From an uncultured Oxalobacteraceae bacterium (GTDB lineage Bacteria; Pseudomonadota; Gammaproteobacteria; Burkholderiales; Burkholderiaceae): a stretch of 19,243 nt of DNA. Location of the stretch: the NCBI GenBank assembly GCA_946478765.1, contig CAMLDH010000035.1, forward strand, positions 1-19,243, given 5' to 3'. The position numbers and the translations under genes were made by a program. Positions within the stretch are counted from its first letter, which is position 1; each line of letters starts with the position of its first letter. Of this stretch, positions 1-8,099 are shown piece by piece. A model generated the notes under the pieces. That model was not told the origin of the DNA, searched no databases, and saw only the letters and a list, made by a program, of their open reading frames with translations.

Positions 1-2451
<2,451 letters not shown>

Positions 2452-2560
2452 GTCGTACTCACTCTTTAATCAGTTGGGGTCAGAGCGGGCCGCATAGGCG
2501 GGGTGCCTAGCCTAATTCGACGCACGGCGACGCCTTATGAACTCTTTCCCACAAGATATA

Positions 2561-2596
2561 AAATAAAAAACCCGGCCTGCAAAGCGGGGCCGGGTT
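2561..2596 (-). terminator. Intrinsic terminator in the metH leader (riboswitch expression platform)
   Basis: On the minus strand a perfect 9-bp stem (AACCCGGCC / GGCCGGGTT, 2588-2596 with 2569-2577) is followed by a T-rich tail (TTTTTTATTT). It lies between the SAM-II-like aptamer and the metH start, about 110 bases before the ATG, so it must be conditional if metH is to be expressed from the upstream promoter. Its loop contains CCGCTTT (2581-2587), complementary to AAAGCGG (2606-2612) at the 3' end of the aptamer. This gives a plausible switch between SAM-bound aptamer plus terminator and an alternative pairing. The hairpin is seen directly; the switching is inferred. Confidence 0.8.
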
Positions 2597-2605
2597 ATGC
2601 GACGT

Positions 2606-2687
2606 CCGCTTTAGCAGTATTTGATAATGGGGCTTTACCCTGGCGCCCGCAAGCTGGGTTTGACTTTTTCAATCAAATCGGCGCCAG
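2606..2687 (-). promoter_or_regulatory. SAM-II (SAM_alpha) riboswitch aptamer upstream of metH
   Basis: Read on the minus strand, the segment shows the landmarks of the SAM-II family in order: P1 5' strand CTGGCGCC (2680-2687), then directly GATTTGA (2673-2679), then GCTTGC (2649-2654), P1 3' strand GGCGCCAG (2640-2647), GTAAAG (2633-2638) and GCTAAAG (2609-2615). P1 is a perfect 8-bp helix. Compared with the family consensus as I remember it, there is extra sequence in the P1 loop and between the TAAA and GCTAAA motifs. The position before metH and a downstream terminator fits SAM-dependent shut-off of methionine synthesis. An aptamer of another SAM class cannot be excluded without a covariance search. 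Confidence 0.75.
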
Positions 2688-2690
2688 AAA

Positions 2691-2720
2691 ATTATACGTT
2701 GAATCAAGGGTTTGCGTAAA
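2691..2720 (-). promoter_or_regulatory. Putative sigma70 promoter of the metH leader
   Basis: A perfect -10 TATAAT (2691-2696) lies 18 bp from a -35-like TTTACG (2715-2720, 4 of 6 consensus). The start predicted by spacing falls near 2684-2687, at the very 5' edge of the riboswitch P1 helix. Either transcription starts at the edge of the aptamer or P1 is shortened to about 5 bp. Confidence 0.55.
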
Positions 2721-2820
2721 GATGGGATATGTGGATGCGGTGCATTGTCTTGATTTTCACACTGCGCGGAAAACGGCGGCAATATGCAGGTCGGTGCGTG
2801 ACGTCCCATCCAGCGAATTG

Positions 2821-2840
2821 GCGAAGCGCATGCGCTTCGC
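2821..2840. repeat. Perfect 20-bp palindrome between the small RNA and the metH promoter
   Basis: GCGAAGCGCATGCGCTTCGC reads identically on both strands. It begins immediately beyond the T tract of the small-RNA terminator and lies about 100 bp upstream of the metH -35. No T run follows it on either strand, so it is not an ordinary terminator. An operator site or a repeated genomic palindrome are the simplest options. Confidence 0.7.
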
Positions 2841-2842
2841 GC

Positions 2843-2870
2843 AAAAAAAAGCCCGCTGCAGAAGCGGGCT
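2843..2870 (-). terminator. Strong intrinsic terminator of the small RNA (and probably of def-fmt readthrough)
   Basis: A 7-bp perfect stem, AGCCCGC with GCGGGCT, and a 7-base loop are followed by eight T's on the minus strand. It ends the candidate small RNA and would also stop transcription coming from fmt about 190 bases upstream, since no better terminator is visible nearer to fmt. Confidence 0.85.
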
Positions 2871-2905
2871 GAAATCCATATCAAAGGAGGAGACATGGAG
2901 GAGAC
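2843..2905 (-). ncRNA. Candidate ~63-nt small RNA with anti-Shine-Dalgarno loop
   Basis: Read on the minus strand, a transcript from about 2905 would start with GTCTCCTCC, followed by a second TGTCTCCTCC copy. A 7-bp stem, CCATGTC with GATATGG (2892-2898 with 2876-2882, one G-U pair), presents the loop TCCTCCTTT (2883-2891), which matches the anti-SD tail at the 3' end of 16S rRNA. A terminator then follows: AGCCCGC paired with GCGGGCT (2850-2870) and eight T's. A -10 and weak -35 sit at the right distance upstream. Single-stranded or looped CUCCUCC motifs are typical of trans-acting sRNAs that mask ribosome binding sites, for example the CcsR-type RNAs of alphaproteobacteria. No open reading frame is needed to explain the element. 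An independent gene rather than a 3' UTR product of def-fmt is inferred from the promoter. Confidence 0.72.
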
Positions 2906-2912
2906 AGGTGCA

Positions 2913-2942
2913 AGTATAGGGAAAGCGATGTTATTGATCCAA
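2913..2942 (-). promoter_or_regulatory. Putative promoter of the small RNA
   Basis: The -10 TATACT (2913-2918, 5 of 6 consensus) is separated by 18 bp from TTGGAT (2937-2942, 3 of 6). The start predicted 7-8 bases downstream, about 2905-2906, falls exactly at the beginning of the tandem anti-SD motifs. Confidence 0.55.
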
Positions 2943-2950
2943 TTTTGATT

Positions 2951-2995
2951 TCAGATATGAGCTATATGCTTTATGAATATGATGGATCGACGCAC
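2951..2995 (-). CDS. Possible 14-aa ORF with strong ribosome binding site
   Basis: A GTG at 2995 opens a 14-codon frame, MRRSIIFIKHIAHI, ending in TGA at 2951. The only support is a near-perfect Shine-Dalgarno AAGGAGG (3003-3009) with 7-base spacing. The peptide resembles nothing I recognise. The frame ends just before the -35 of the small RNA on the same strand, and its SD is fully complementary to the CCUCCUU loop of that RNA. It could be a leader peptide, a cis target or chance. Confidence 0.2.
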   Translation of the reverse strand: MRRSIIFIKHIAHI

Positions 2996-3062
2996 TCCAT
3001 TCCCTCCTTGAATTAATTATGGGTGTCTGTGCACACCGAATCGCATTGAAAAACCAGTTTGA

Positions 3063-4019
3063 CTATGCATCGAAGCGTCCGCCTTCCATCGGAAAGCCCT
3101 TTAAAAACTCCGCTGTGGGCAAGCGCTTGCCGCCCGGCTTTTGCAGTTCGGTCACGCGCAGAACGCCGTCGCCGCACGCGACAACGACATTGTTCTGGGC
3201 ATCGGCGGCAAGTACTTGACCGGATGCCGCCGCAGTCGGCGTGGGCAATACGTCGGCGCGCCATAGTTTGATCGGCACGCCGCCAAACATTGCAAATGCG
3301 CCAGGAAACGGGTTGAAAGCCCGGATTTTTCGCGCCAGACTGTCGGCGGATTGCGCGAAATCCAACGCCGCTTCTTCTTTCGTGATTTTGGCTGCGTAAT
3401 TGGCGCCCGCCTCCGGTTGCGGCACGGCGGACAACGTGCCTTGCGCCAGCTTGCGCAGCGCGTCGACAATCATGGTGCTGCCTAATGCAGCCAATTTGTC
3501 GTGCAGGCTGCCGGTCGTATCGTCGGCCGCGATCGGCACGCGCTCCATCAACAGCATCGGCCCGGTATCGAGTCCTTCTTCCATCTGCATGATGGTCACG
3601 CCGGATTCCGCATCGCCGGCTTCGATCGCACGATGAATCGGCGCCGCGCCGCGCCAGCGCGGCAACAGCGATGCATGAATATTGAGGCAGCCGAATTGAG
3701 GAATGTCCAGGATCGAGCGCGGCAAGATCAATCCGTACGCGGCGACCACCATCACATCGTGCGGCGTCGCATGCAGCAGGTCATGGGCTTCTTGCGCAAC
3801 TGCCGGATATTTGCCATTGAGCCGCAGCGAAACCGGCTGCGCCACCGGAATGCCGTGCGCCAGCGCGAATTGCTTGACCGCCGACGCATGCAATTGCATG
3901 CCCCGCCCAGCGGGGCGATCGGGCTGCGTCAATACGAGGGAAATTTCAAAACCCGCGTCATGCAAGGACTTGAGCGCGACGGCGGCAAATTCAGGTGTTC
4001 CGGCAAAGATGATTTTCAT
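3063..4019 (-). CDS. fmt: Methionyl-tRNA formyltransferase
   Basis: Formylates the amino group of methionyl-initiator tRNA using 10-formyltetrahydrofolate, the step that marks bacterial translation starts. The 318-residue length is normal. The N-terminal catalytic domain starts [13 protein letters not shown] and contains the hallmark [16 protein letters not shown]; catalytic residues N113 and H115 ([10 protein letters not shown]) and D151 (GLDTGP) are all present. The C-terminal tRNA-binding domain runs from about 205. It lies 60 bases downstream of def on the same strand, the usual def-fmt pair, and is probably cotranscribed with it. The deformylase neighbour undoes this reaction on nascent proteins. 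Confidence 0.98.
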   Translation of the reverse strand: MKIIFAGTPEFAAVALKSLHDAGFEISLVLTQPDRPAGRGMQLHASAVKQFALAHGIPVAQPVSLRLNGKYPAVAQEAHDLLHATPHDVMVVAAYGLILPRSILDIPQFGCLNIHASLLPRWRGAAPIHRAIEAGDAESGVTIMQMEEGLDTGPMLLMERVPIAADDTTGSLHDKLAALGSTMIVDALRKLAQGTLSAVPQPEAGANYAAKITKEEAALDFAQSADSLARKIRAFNPFPGAFAMFGGVPIKLWRADVLPTPTAAASGQVLAADAQNNVVVACGDGVLRVTELQKPGGKRLPTAEFLKGFPMEGGRFDA

Positions 4020-4079
4020 GCGGCGATTGTATTACGAAGGGGTGAAAAAAACACAACACCGCTTCGCATTCCTCGGCAA

Positions 4080-4613
4080 TCAGCGTGCGGTCGCCTTGCG
4101 CTTGTCGCGATTCAATTCGCGCTCTTCCTTCAGCATCTTGGTCTTGATGCGGTTGCGCTTCAAAGGCGACAGGTATTCAACGAACACCTTGCCCTTCAAA
4201 TGATCCATTTCGTGCTGGATGCACACGGCCAGCAATGCATCGGCGTCCACTTCGAACGATTTGCCATCGGCATCGAGCGCTCGCACCTTGACCCGGGCGT
4301 GGCGTTCGACGCCATCATAGACGCCGGGCACCGACAGGCAGCCTTCGTCATAGACCTGCATTTCTGCGCTGGCCCAGACGATTTCCGGATTGATGAATAC
4401 TCGCAACTCGGTCTGGGTTTCCGAGGTGTCGATCACGATCACCTGCTCGTGCACATCGACCTGCGATGCGGCCAGGCCGACGCCCGGCGCGTCGTACATG
4501 GTATCGGCCATGTCGGCGATCAGCGTCTTCAAGCGCGCGTCGAAAACGGTGACAGGTTTGGCAATTTTATGCAGGCGCGGATCGGGATAGCGCAGGATAT
4601 TTAATAAGGGCAT
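4080..4613 (-). CDS. def: Peptide deformylase
   Basis: Metalloenzyme that removes the N-formyl group from nascent polypeptides at the ribosome. It has 177 residues with all three family motifs: GVGLAASQ (44-51), EGCLS (90-94, metal ligand C92) and HEMDH (134-138, metal ligands H134 and H138, catalytic E135). The basic C-terminal tail ([20 protein letters not shown] region) is common in proteobacterial type I enzymes. It is the first gene of the leftward def-fmt unit and diverges from the LysM gene. Confidence 0.98.
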   Translation of the reverse strand: MPLLNILRYPDPRLHKIAKPVTVFDARLKTLIADMADTMYDAPGVGLAASQVDVHEQVIVIDTSETQTELRVFINPEIVWASAEMQVYDEGCLSVPGVYDGVERHARVKVRALDADGKSFEVDADALLAVCIQHEMDHLKGKVFVEYLSPLKRNRIKTKMLKEERELNRDKRKATAR

Positions 4614-4802
4614 ACGGCTTTGCGCAACAATACGACGATTTAAGATGGTGGTTTTTCTTGCTAGTTCAAGGATTTATGTGCAGAATTTGATTCAATTTGA
4701 CAAGTTTTATCACGTATCTTAGCCTTGGATCTTGCGAGGCAGGGGCAACATGTTGTGGCTACGATAATGTCCTCGTCAAACGCCACCCTCACCGGACAAA
4801 CC
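4614..4802. promoter_or_regulatory. Divergent intergenic region between def and the LysM gene
   Basis: This AT-richer spacer must hold promoters for both directions. On the plus strand a consensus TTGACA lies at about 4698-4703, with a poor TAGCCT 17 bp on. On the minus strand the overlapping TTGTCA could serve def. No strong -10 is seen for either, so I do not assign start sites. Confidence 0.35.
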
Positions 4803-5891
4803 ATGAAAAAGTTTAGCACAGCTGCCCGTCTTCTCGCTTTCGCCTCGGTTTTGGCGCCGCTTGCGGCGTTGGCTCAGGCCCAGCCTGCCGCGCCTCATTG
4901 CACATTCCTGCCGAATGCACCGGATCAGCACACCGTCGTGCGCGGCGATACCTTGTGGGGGATTTCGGGCAAGTTCCTGGAGCATCCGTGGTGCTGGCCC
5001 CAAGTGTGGGGATTGAATCGCGATCAAATCCGCGATCCGCACTGGATTTATCCGGGCCAGATCGTGTATTTCGACCGCGTCGCCGGCCGTTTGCGGCTCG
5101 GCACGCCTGCCGGTGCACAGGACGGCAGCAACGGCACACAGGGCATGCGCCTGGCGCCGCAACTGCGCATGGAAGGCTTGGGCAAGCAGGCGGTTCCCGC
5201 CATTCCGTCAGGTATCATCGAACCGTTCCTGTCACAGCCCTTGATCGTCGAAGAAGATGAACTAAAGGATACGCCGCGCATCATGGCGACGCAGGAAGGC
5301 CGGGTGCATCTGGCCAAGGATGACAAGGCATATGTCCGCGGCGATTTGAAAGGCGGCACGTCGTTCCAGGCGTTCCGTCCAGGCCGGCCCTTGAAAGATC
5401 CGGCGACCGGCAAGGTGATCGGGTATGAGGCGACCTACCTCGGCACATTGAAACTGCAACGCACGGCCCAGGCCGACAATGAAGCGCACAGCTTTACCGT
5501 CGTCTCCTCCAAGGAAGAAATGGGTATCGGCGACCGCCTGCTGCCGGTGCCGCCGACGCCGATCCTCAATTACATGCCGCATCCGCCGGAGCAGTTGATC
5601 GATGCACGCGTCGTATCGGTCTATGGCGGCGTCACGCATGCGGGGCAGAATCAGGTGGTCGCGATCAATCGCGGCAAAAACGCTGGGCTCGACATTGGCG
5701 CGGTGCTGCAACTCTCGCGCTTCGGCCAAATCGTGGCGGACCGCACCGATGGCAAAAAAAATGTGAAGCTGCCGGATGAACTTTACGGCTCGCTGTTTGT
5801 TTTCCGCGTGTTCAACAACATTTCCTATGGATTGATCATGCAGGTGACCGATAGCGTGCAAGTCGGCGATGTCGCCAAGTCGCCGGAGTAA
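4803..5891 (+). CDS. Exported LysM-domain peptidoglycan-binding protein
   Basis: The 362-residue protein has a Sec signal peptide (MKKFSTAARLLAFASVLAPL, likely cleaved after ALA at about residue 24) and one LysM domain (about 43-92: HTVVRGDTLWGISGKF, then NRDQIRDPHWIYPGQIVYF). About 270 residues of unassigned extracytoplasmic sequence follow. LysM domains bind N-acetylglucosamine in peptidoglycan, so a periplasmic or cell-wall location is inferred; no catalytic domain is recognisable. The ATG at 4803 is preferred over an in-frame ATG at 4725 because it places the signal peptide at the N-terminus, although the ribosome site is weak. The stop lies 8 bases before dprA, suggesting cotranscription; the same pairing is common in betaproteobacteria. 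Confidence 0.92.
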   Translation: MKKFSTAARLLAFASVLAPLAALAQAQPAAPHCTFLPNAPDQHTVVRGDTLWGISGKFLEHPWCWPQVWGLNRDQIRDPHWIYPGQIVYFDRVAGRLRLGTPAGAQDGSNGTQGMRLAPQLRMEGLGKQAVPAIPSGIIEPFLSQPLIVEEDELKDTPRIMATQEGRVHLAKDDKAYVRGDLKGGTSFQAFRPGRPLKDPATGKVIGYEATYLGTLKLQRTAQADNEAHSFTVVSSKEEMGIGDRLLPVPPTPILNYMPHPPEQLIDARVVSVYGGVTHAGQNQVVAINRGKNAGLDIGAVLQLSRFGQIVADRTDGKKNVKLPDELYGSLFVFRVFNNISYGLIMQVTDSVQVGDVAKSPE

Positions 5892-5899
5892 GAGAATTA

Positions 5900-7003
5900 A
5901 TGTCGGTTGCTGAAGGCGTTGCAGACTGGATCCGGCTGGAACAAACCCCGGGCGTCGGACCGGAAACTGCGCGCAAGTTATTGGCGGCGTTCGGGCTGCC
6001 GCACCATATTTTTTCTGCCGGCTTCCCGGCGCTGCAGAAAGTCGTGGCGCAGCGCGTCGCCCGTGCACTTGCAGCGCCGCTCGACGATAAGACCCAGGCG
6101 CTGATCGACCATACCCTCGCTTGGGCCGCGCAGCCCGGCAATCATGTGCTGACGCTGGCCGATGCCGGCTATCCGCAGGCGCTGCTGGACATCGCCGACC
6201 CGCCTATCATGCTGTATGCGAAAGGACGGCTGGAACTATTGTCCCATCCCGCCATCGCGGTAGTCGGCAGCCGCAACGCCACCGTGCAAGGCGTCTCCAA
6301 TGCCGAAAAATTTTCCGAAGTCCTGAGCCAGGCCGGCCTGACCATCGTCTCCGGGATGGCGCTCGGCATCGACACCGCTGCGCATCAAGGCAGCCTGCGC
6401 GGTGCCGGGTCGACCGTTGCCGTCATAGGGACCGGCGCCGACATTGTCTATCCGGCACGCAACCGTGCGCTGGCGCACCAGATTGCCGAGAATGGATGCA
6501 TTTTAAGTGAGTACCCGCTCGGCATGCCGGCCATTGCAAGCAACTTCCCGCGCCGCAACCGCATCATCAGCGGCTTGGCGCGCGGCGTATTGGTGATCGA
6601 GGCAGCGGCGCAATCGGGGTCCCTGATCACGGCACGCATGGCGGCGGAGCAGGGACGCGACGTATTTGCCATTCCCGGCTCGATCCATTCGCCGCTGTCC
6701 AAAGGTTGCCACCTGCTGATCAAGCAAGGCGCCAAGCTGGTGGAGTCGGCGCAGGATATTCTGGAAGAGTTGGCCCATTACAAAATGCCCACCCCGGCAA
6801 CGGCCGGCCAACCAGCGGCCGGCGCATGCGAACCGGAAAGCGAGGCATTGTTGAGCGCGATGGGCTTTGACCCGGTCGATGCCGATCAACTCGCCGCACG
6901 CTGCGGCCTTGATGCGGCAACGCTCAATGCACAACTGTTGACGTTGGAGTTAGGCGGTGCGATCGAAATGCTGCCGGGCGGAATTTACCGGCGGGTTGCG
7001 TGA
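5900..7003 (+). CDS. dprA: DNA processing protein DprA (Smf)
   Basis: Cytosolic protein that binds incoming single-stranded DNA during natural transformation and loads RecA. The 367 residues comprise an N-terminal helix-hairpin-like/SAM region (about 5-60, TPGVGPETARKLL), a Rossmann-fold core with GSRNAT (123-128), SGMALGID (151-158), GTGADIVYPARN and FPRRNRIISGL (216-226), and a C-terminal winged-helix domain from about 305 (LLSAMGFDPVDADQLAARCGL). All core motifs are intact. It follows the LysM gene by 8 bases. Presence of dprA is compatible with transformability but does not prove it, because the protein is widely conserved. Confidence 0.97.
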   Translation: MSVAEGVADWIRLEQTPGVGPETARKLLAAFGLPHHIFSAGFPALQKVVAQRVARALAAPLDDKTQALIDHTLAWAAQPGNHVLTLADAGYPQALLDIADPPIMLYAKGRLELLSHPAIAVVGSRNATVQGVSNAEKFSEVLSQAGLTIVSGMALGIDTAAHQGSLRGAGSTVAVIGTGADIVYPARNRALAHQIAENGCILSEYPLGMPAIASNFPRRNRIISGLARGVLVIEAAAQSGSLITARMAAEQGRDVFAIPGSIHSPLSKGCHLLIKQGAKLVESAQDILEELAHYKMPTPATAGQPAAGACEPESEALLSAMGFDPVDADQLAARCGLDAATLNAQLLTLELGGAIEMLPGGIYRRVA

Positions 7004-7167
7004 AAATACCGCTTGCACGCCACCGCTTCTTGAAAAGTACCCACTAAGCCTTATATTCTATTCATGCCGCTCAGGATTTCGTGTTGATTTGCCACAGGAA
7101 TCAGAACTTTTCACTACTTTTGGCATCTCCCTTTTTAAGGTATCCTTTTAGTTCAGTTCAGAGTTTA

Positions 7168-7184
7168 GATATCTTTCAGATATC
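7168..7184. repeat. Inverted repeat upstream of the putative smg promoter
   Basis: GATATCT and AGATATC are perfect 7-bp arms around a 3-base centre. The element lies about 35 bp upstream of the TTGACA box, a typical distance for an activator or repressor site. The regulator is unknown. Confidence 0.4.
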
Positions 7185-7217
7185 CTTCTCAGGACGCGAT
7201 TTGTTGGCGCTGTTTTT

Positions 7218-7247
7218 TTGACACGTCGTTTTCTTGCCCGCTAAATA
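7218..7247 (+). promoter_or_regulatory. Putative promoter of smg
   Basis: Consensus -35 TTGACA (7218-7223), an 18-bp spacer and a poor -10 TAAATA (7242-7247). Support is mainly the perfect -35 and the position upstream of a gene with no closer candidate. Confidence 0.35.
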
Positions 7248-7349
7248 TTCTGGTCCAGGCCTCGGAAACATCGGCCAACAACAGTGTCCTTAATTTTTCA
7301 GGCGATAGTAGAGCTTGTGTCGCCGCAACCTTAGCGCTAAAGTAGAACC

Positions 7350-7826
7350 ATGTTTGACGTCCTTGTATACCTCTACGAAACTTACTATCGTCCGGATGCC
7401 TGCCCTGACTCGGAGGCGCTGGTGAAGAAGTTATCGGCTGTCGGCTTTGAAGAGGAAGAGATTTCCAAGGCTCTCGACTGGCTGACCGACTTGGCGGAAG
7501 CCACCAACGAACTTTCCGACCAGTATCCGCAGCAAACCGCATTTTCATTCGGCACCCGTATTTACGTGGCGCGCGAACTGGATGCGCTGGGTACGGCGGC
7601 AGTGGGCTTCATCCAGTTCCTGGAATCGGCCAAAGTAATCAACCCGATCCAGCGTGAAATCGTCATCGAGCGCGCGCTGGCCGCAAGCGATGAACAGATT
7701 TCGCTCGATAAACTCAAAGTCATCGTCCTGATGGTGCTTTGGAGCCAGGGCAAAGAGCCGGATGGCTTGATGTTCGACGAACTGTTCCTGGACGAAGACG
7801 ATGCCGAGCCACGGCTGTTGCATTAA
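7350..7826 (+). CDS. smg: Smg family protein (DUF494)
   Basis: The 158-residue acidic protein matches the Smg/DUF494 family from its start ([13 protein letters not shown]) through [16 protein letters not shown], and ends with the [14 protein letters not shown] tail. The molecular function is not established; the gene habitually sits between dprA and topB in beta- and gammaproteobacteria, as here. No signal peptide or membrane segment is visible. The ribosome site is weak. It was probably assigned its name from 'smf genome neighbour', so transformation or DNA-processing roles are only guilt by association. Confidence 0.93.
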   Translation: MFDVLVYLYETYYRPDACPDSEALVKKLSAVGFEEEEISKALDWLTDLAEATNELSDQYPQQTAFSFGTRIYVARELDALGTAAVGFIQFLESAKVINPIQREIVIERALAASDEQISLDKLKVIVLMVLWSQGKEPDGLMFDELFLDEDDAEPRLLH

Positions 7827-7841
7827 GAATCCTTCTTAAAC

Positions 7842-7868
7842 GCCAATCCGACCTGATTGCGGATTGGC
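7842..7868 (+). terminator. Stem-loop 3' of smg
   Basis: A perfect 9-bp stem, GCCAATCCG with CGGATTGGC (7842-7850 with 7860-7868), and a 9-base loop begin 15 bases after the smg stop. No T run follows on the plus strand, so efficient intrinsic termination is doubtful. It could be a weak terminator or an mRNA-stabilising 3' hairpin. Confidence 0.45.
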
Positions 7869-8099
7869 CATTCCCGTTACTCTCCCAATTCAGTGCAAGC
7901 CGGCATTTCAAAATGCGCAACTGGCGCTCCGCTTGCTTGCGGATTTCGTCGCAACCCGCTTATCATTGGCCGCTTGGAAGCCGGTTCACCCTCAATATAT
8001 GTTAATGAGTAAGGGTTTGCTGGTTAGCAACTCCTGTACTATGCGCTGTACCATGTTGTATACCGCGCGCTTTGCCGCGCTTATTTCGAGACCATAGTT

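Larger units (their letters stand above)
7004..7349 (+). promoter_or_regulatory. Low-GC intergenic region and leader upstream of smg
   Basis: These 346 bases contain no recognisable gene and are clearly richer in A/T than their neighbours, especially 7030-7200. They contain a perfect inverted repeat GATATCT-TTC-AGATATC (7168-7184) and a consensus -35 TTGACA (7218-7223) with a weak TAAATA (7242-7247) 18 bp downstream. If that promoter is used, smg has an untranslated leader of about 95 bases. No clear terminator for dprA is visible. Confidence 0.45.

Noticed and set aside
2895..2948. A 17-codon plus-strand ORF (MEETGASIGKAMLLIQF) behind a perfect AAAGGAGG.
   Set aside because: The SD-like sequence is the complement of the small-RNA anti-SD motif; promoter, hairpin and terminator all point to the minus strand. 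A short plus-strand peptide is not excluded but has no other support.
3501..4604. A 367-codon plus-strand frame running across fmt and def.
   Set aside because: It spans two well-defined opposite-strand genes and their spacer, and its sequence is the Arg/Gln/His-rich pattern of an antisense frame.
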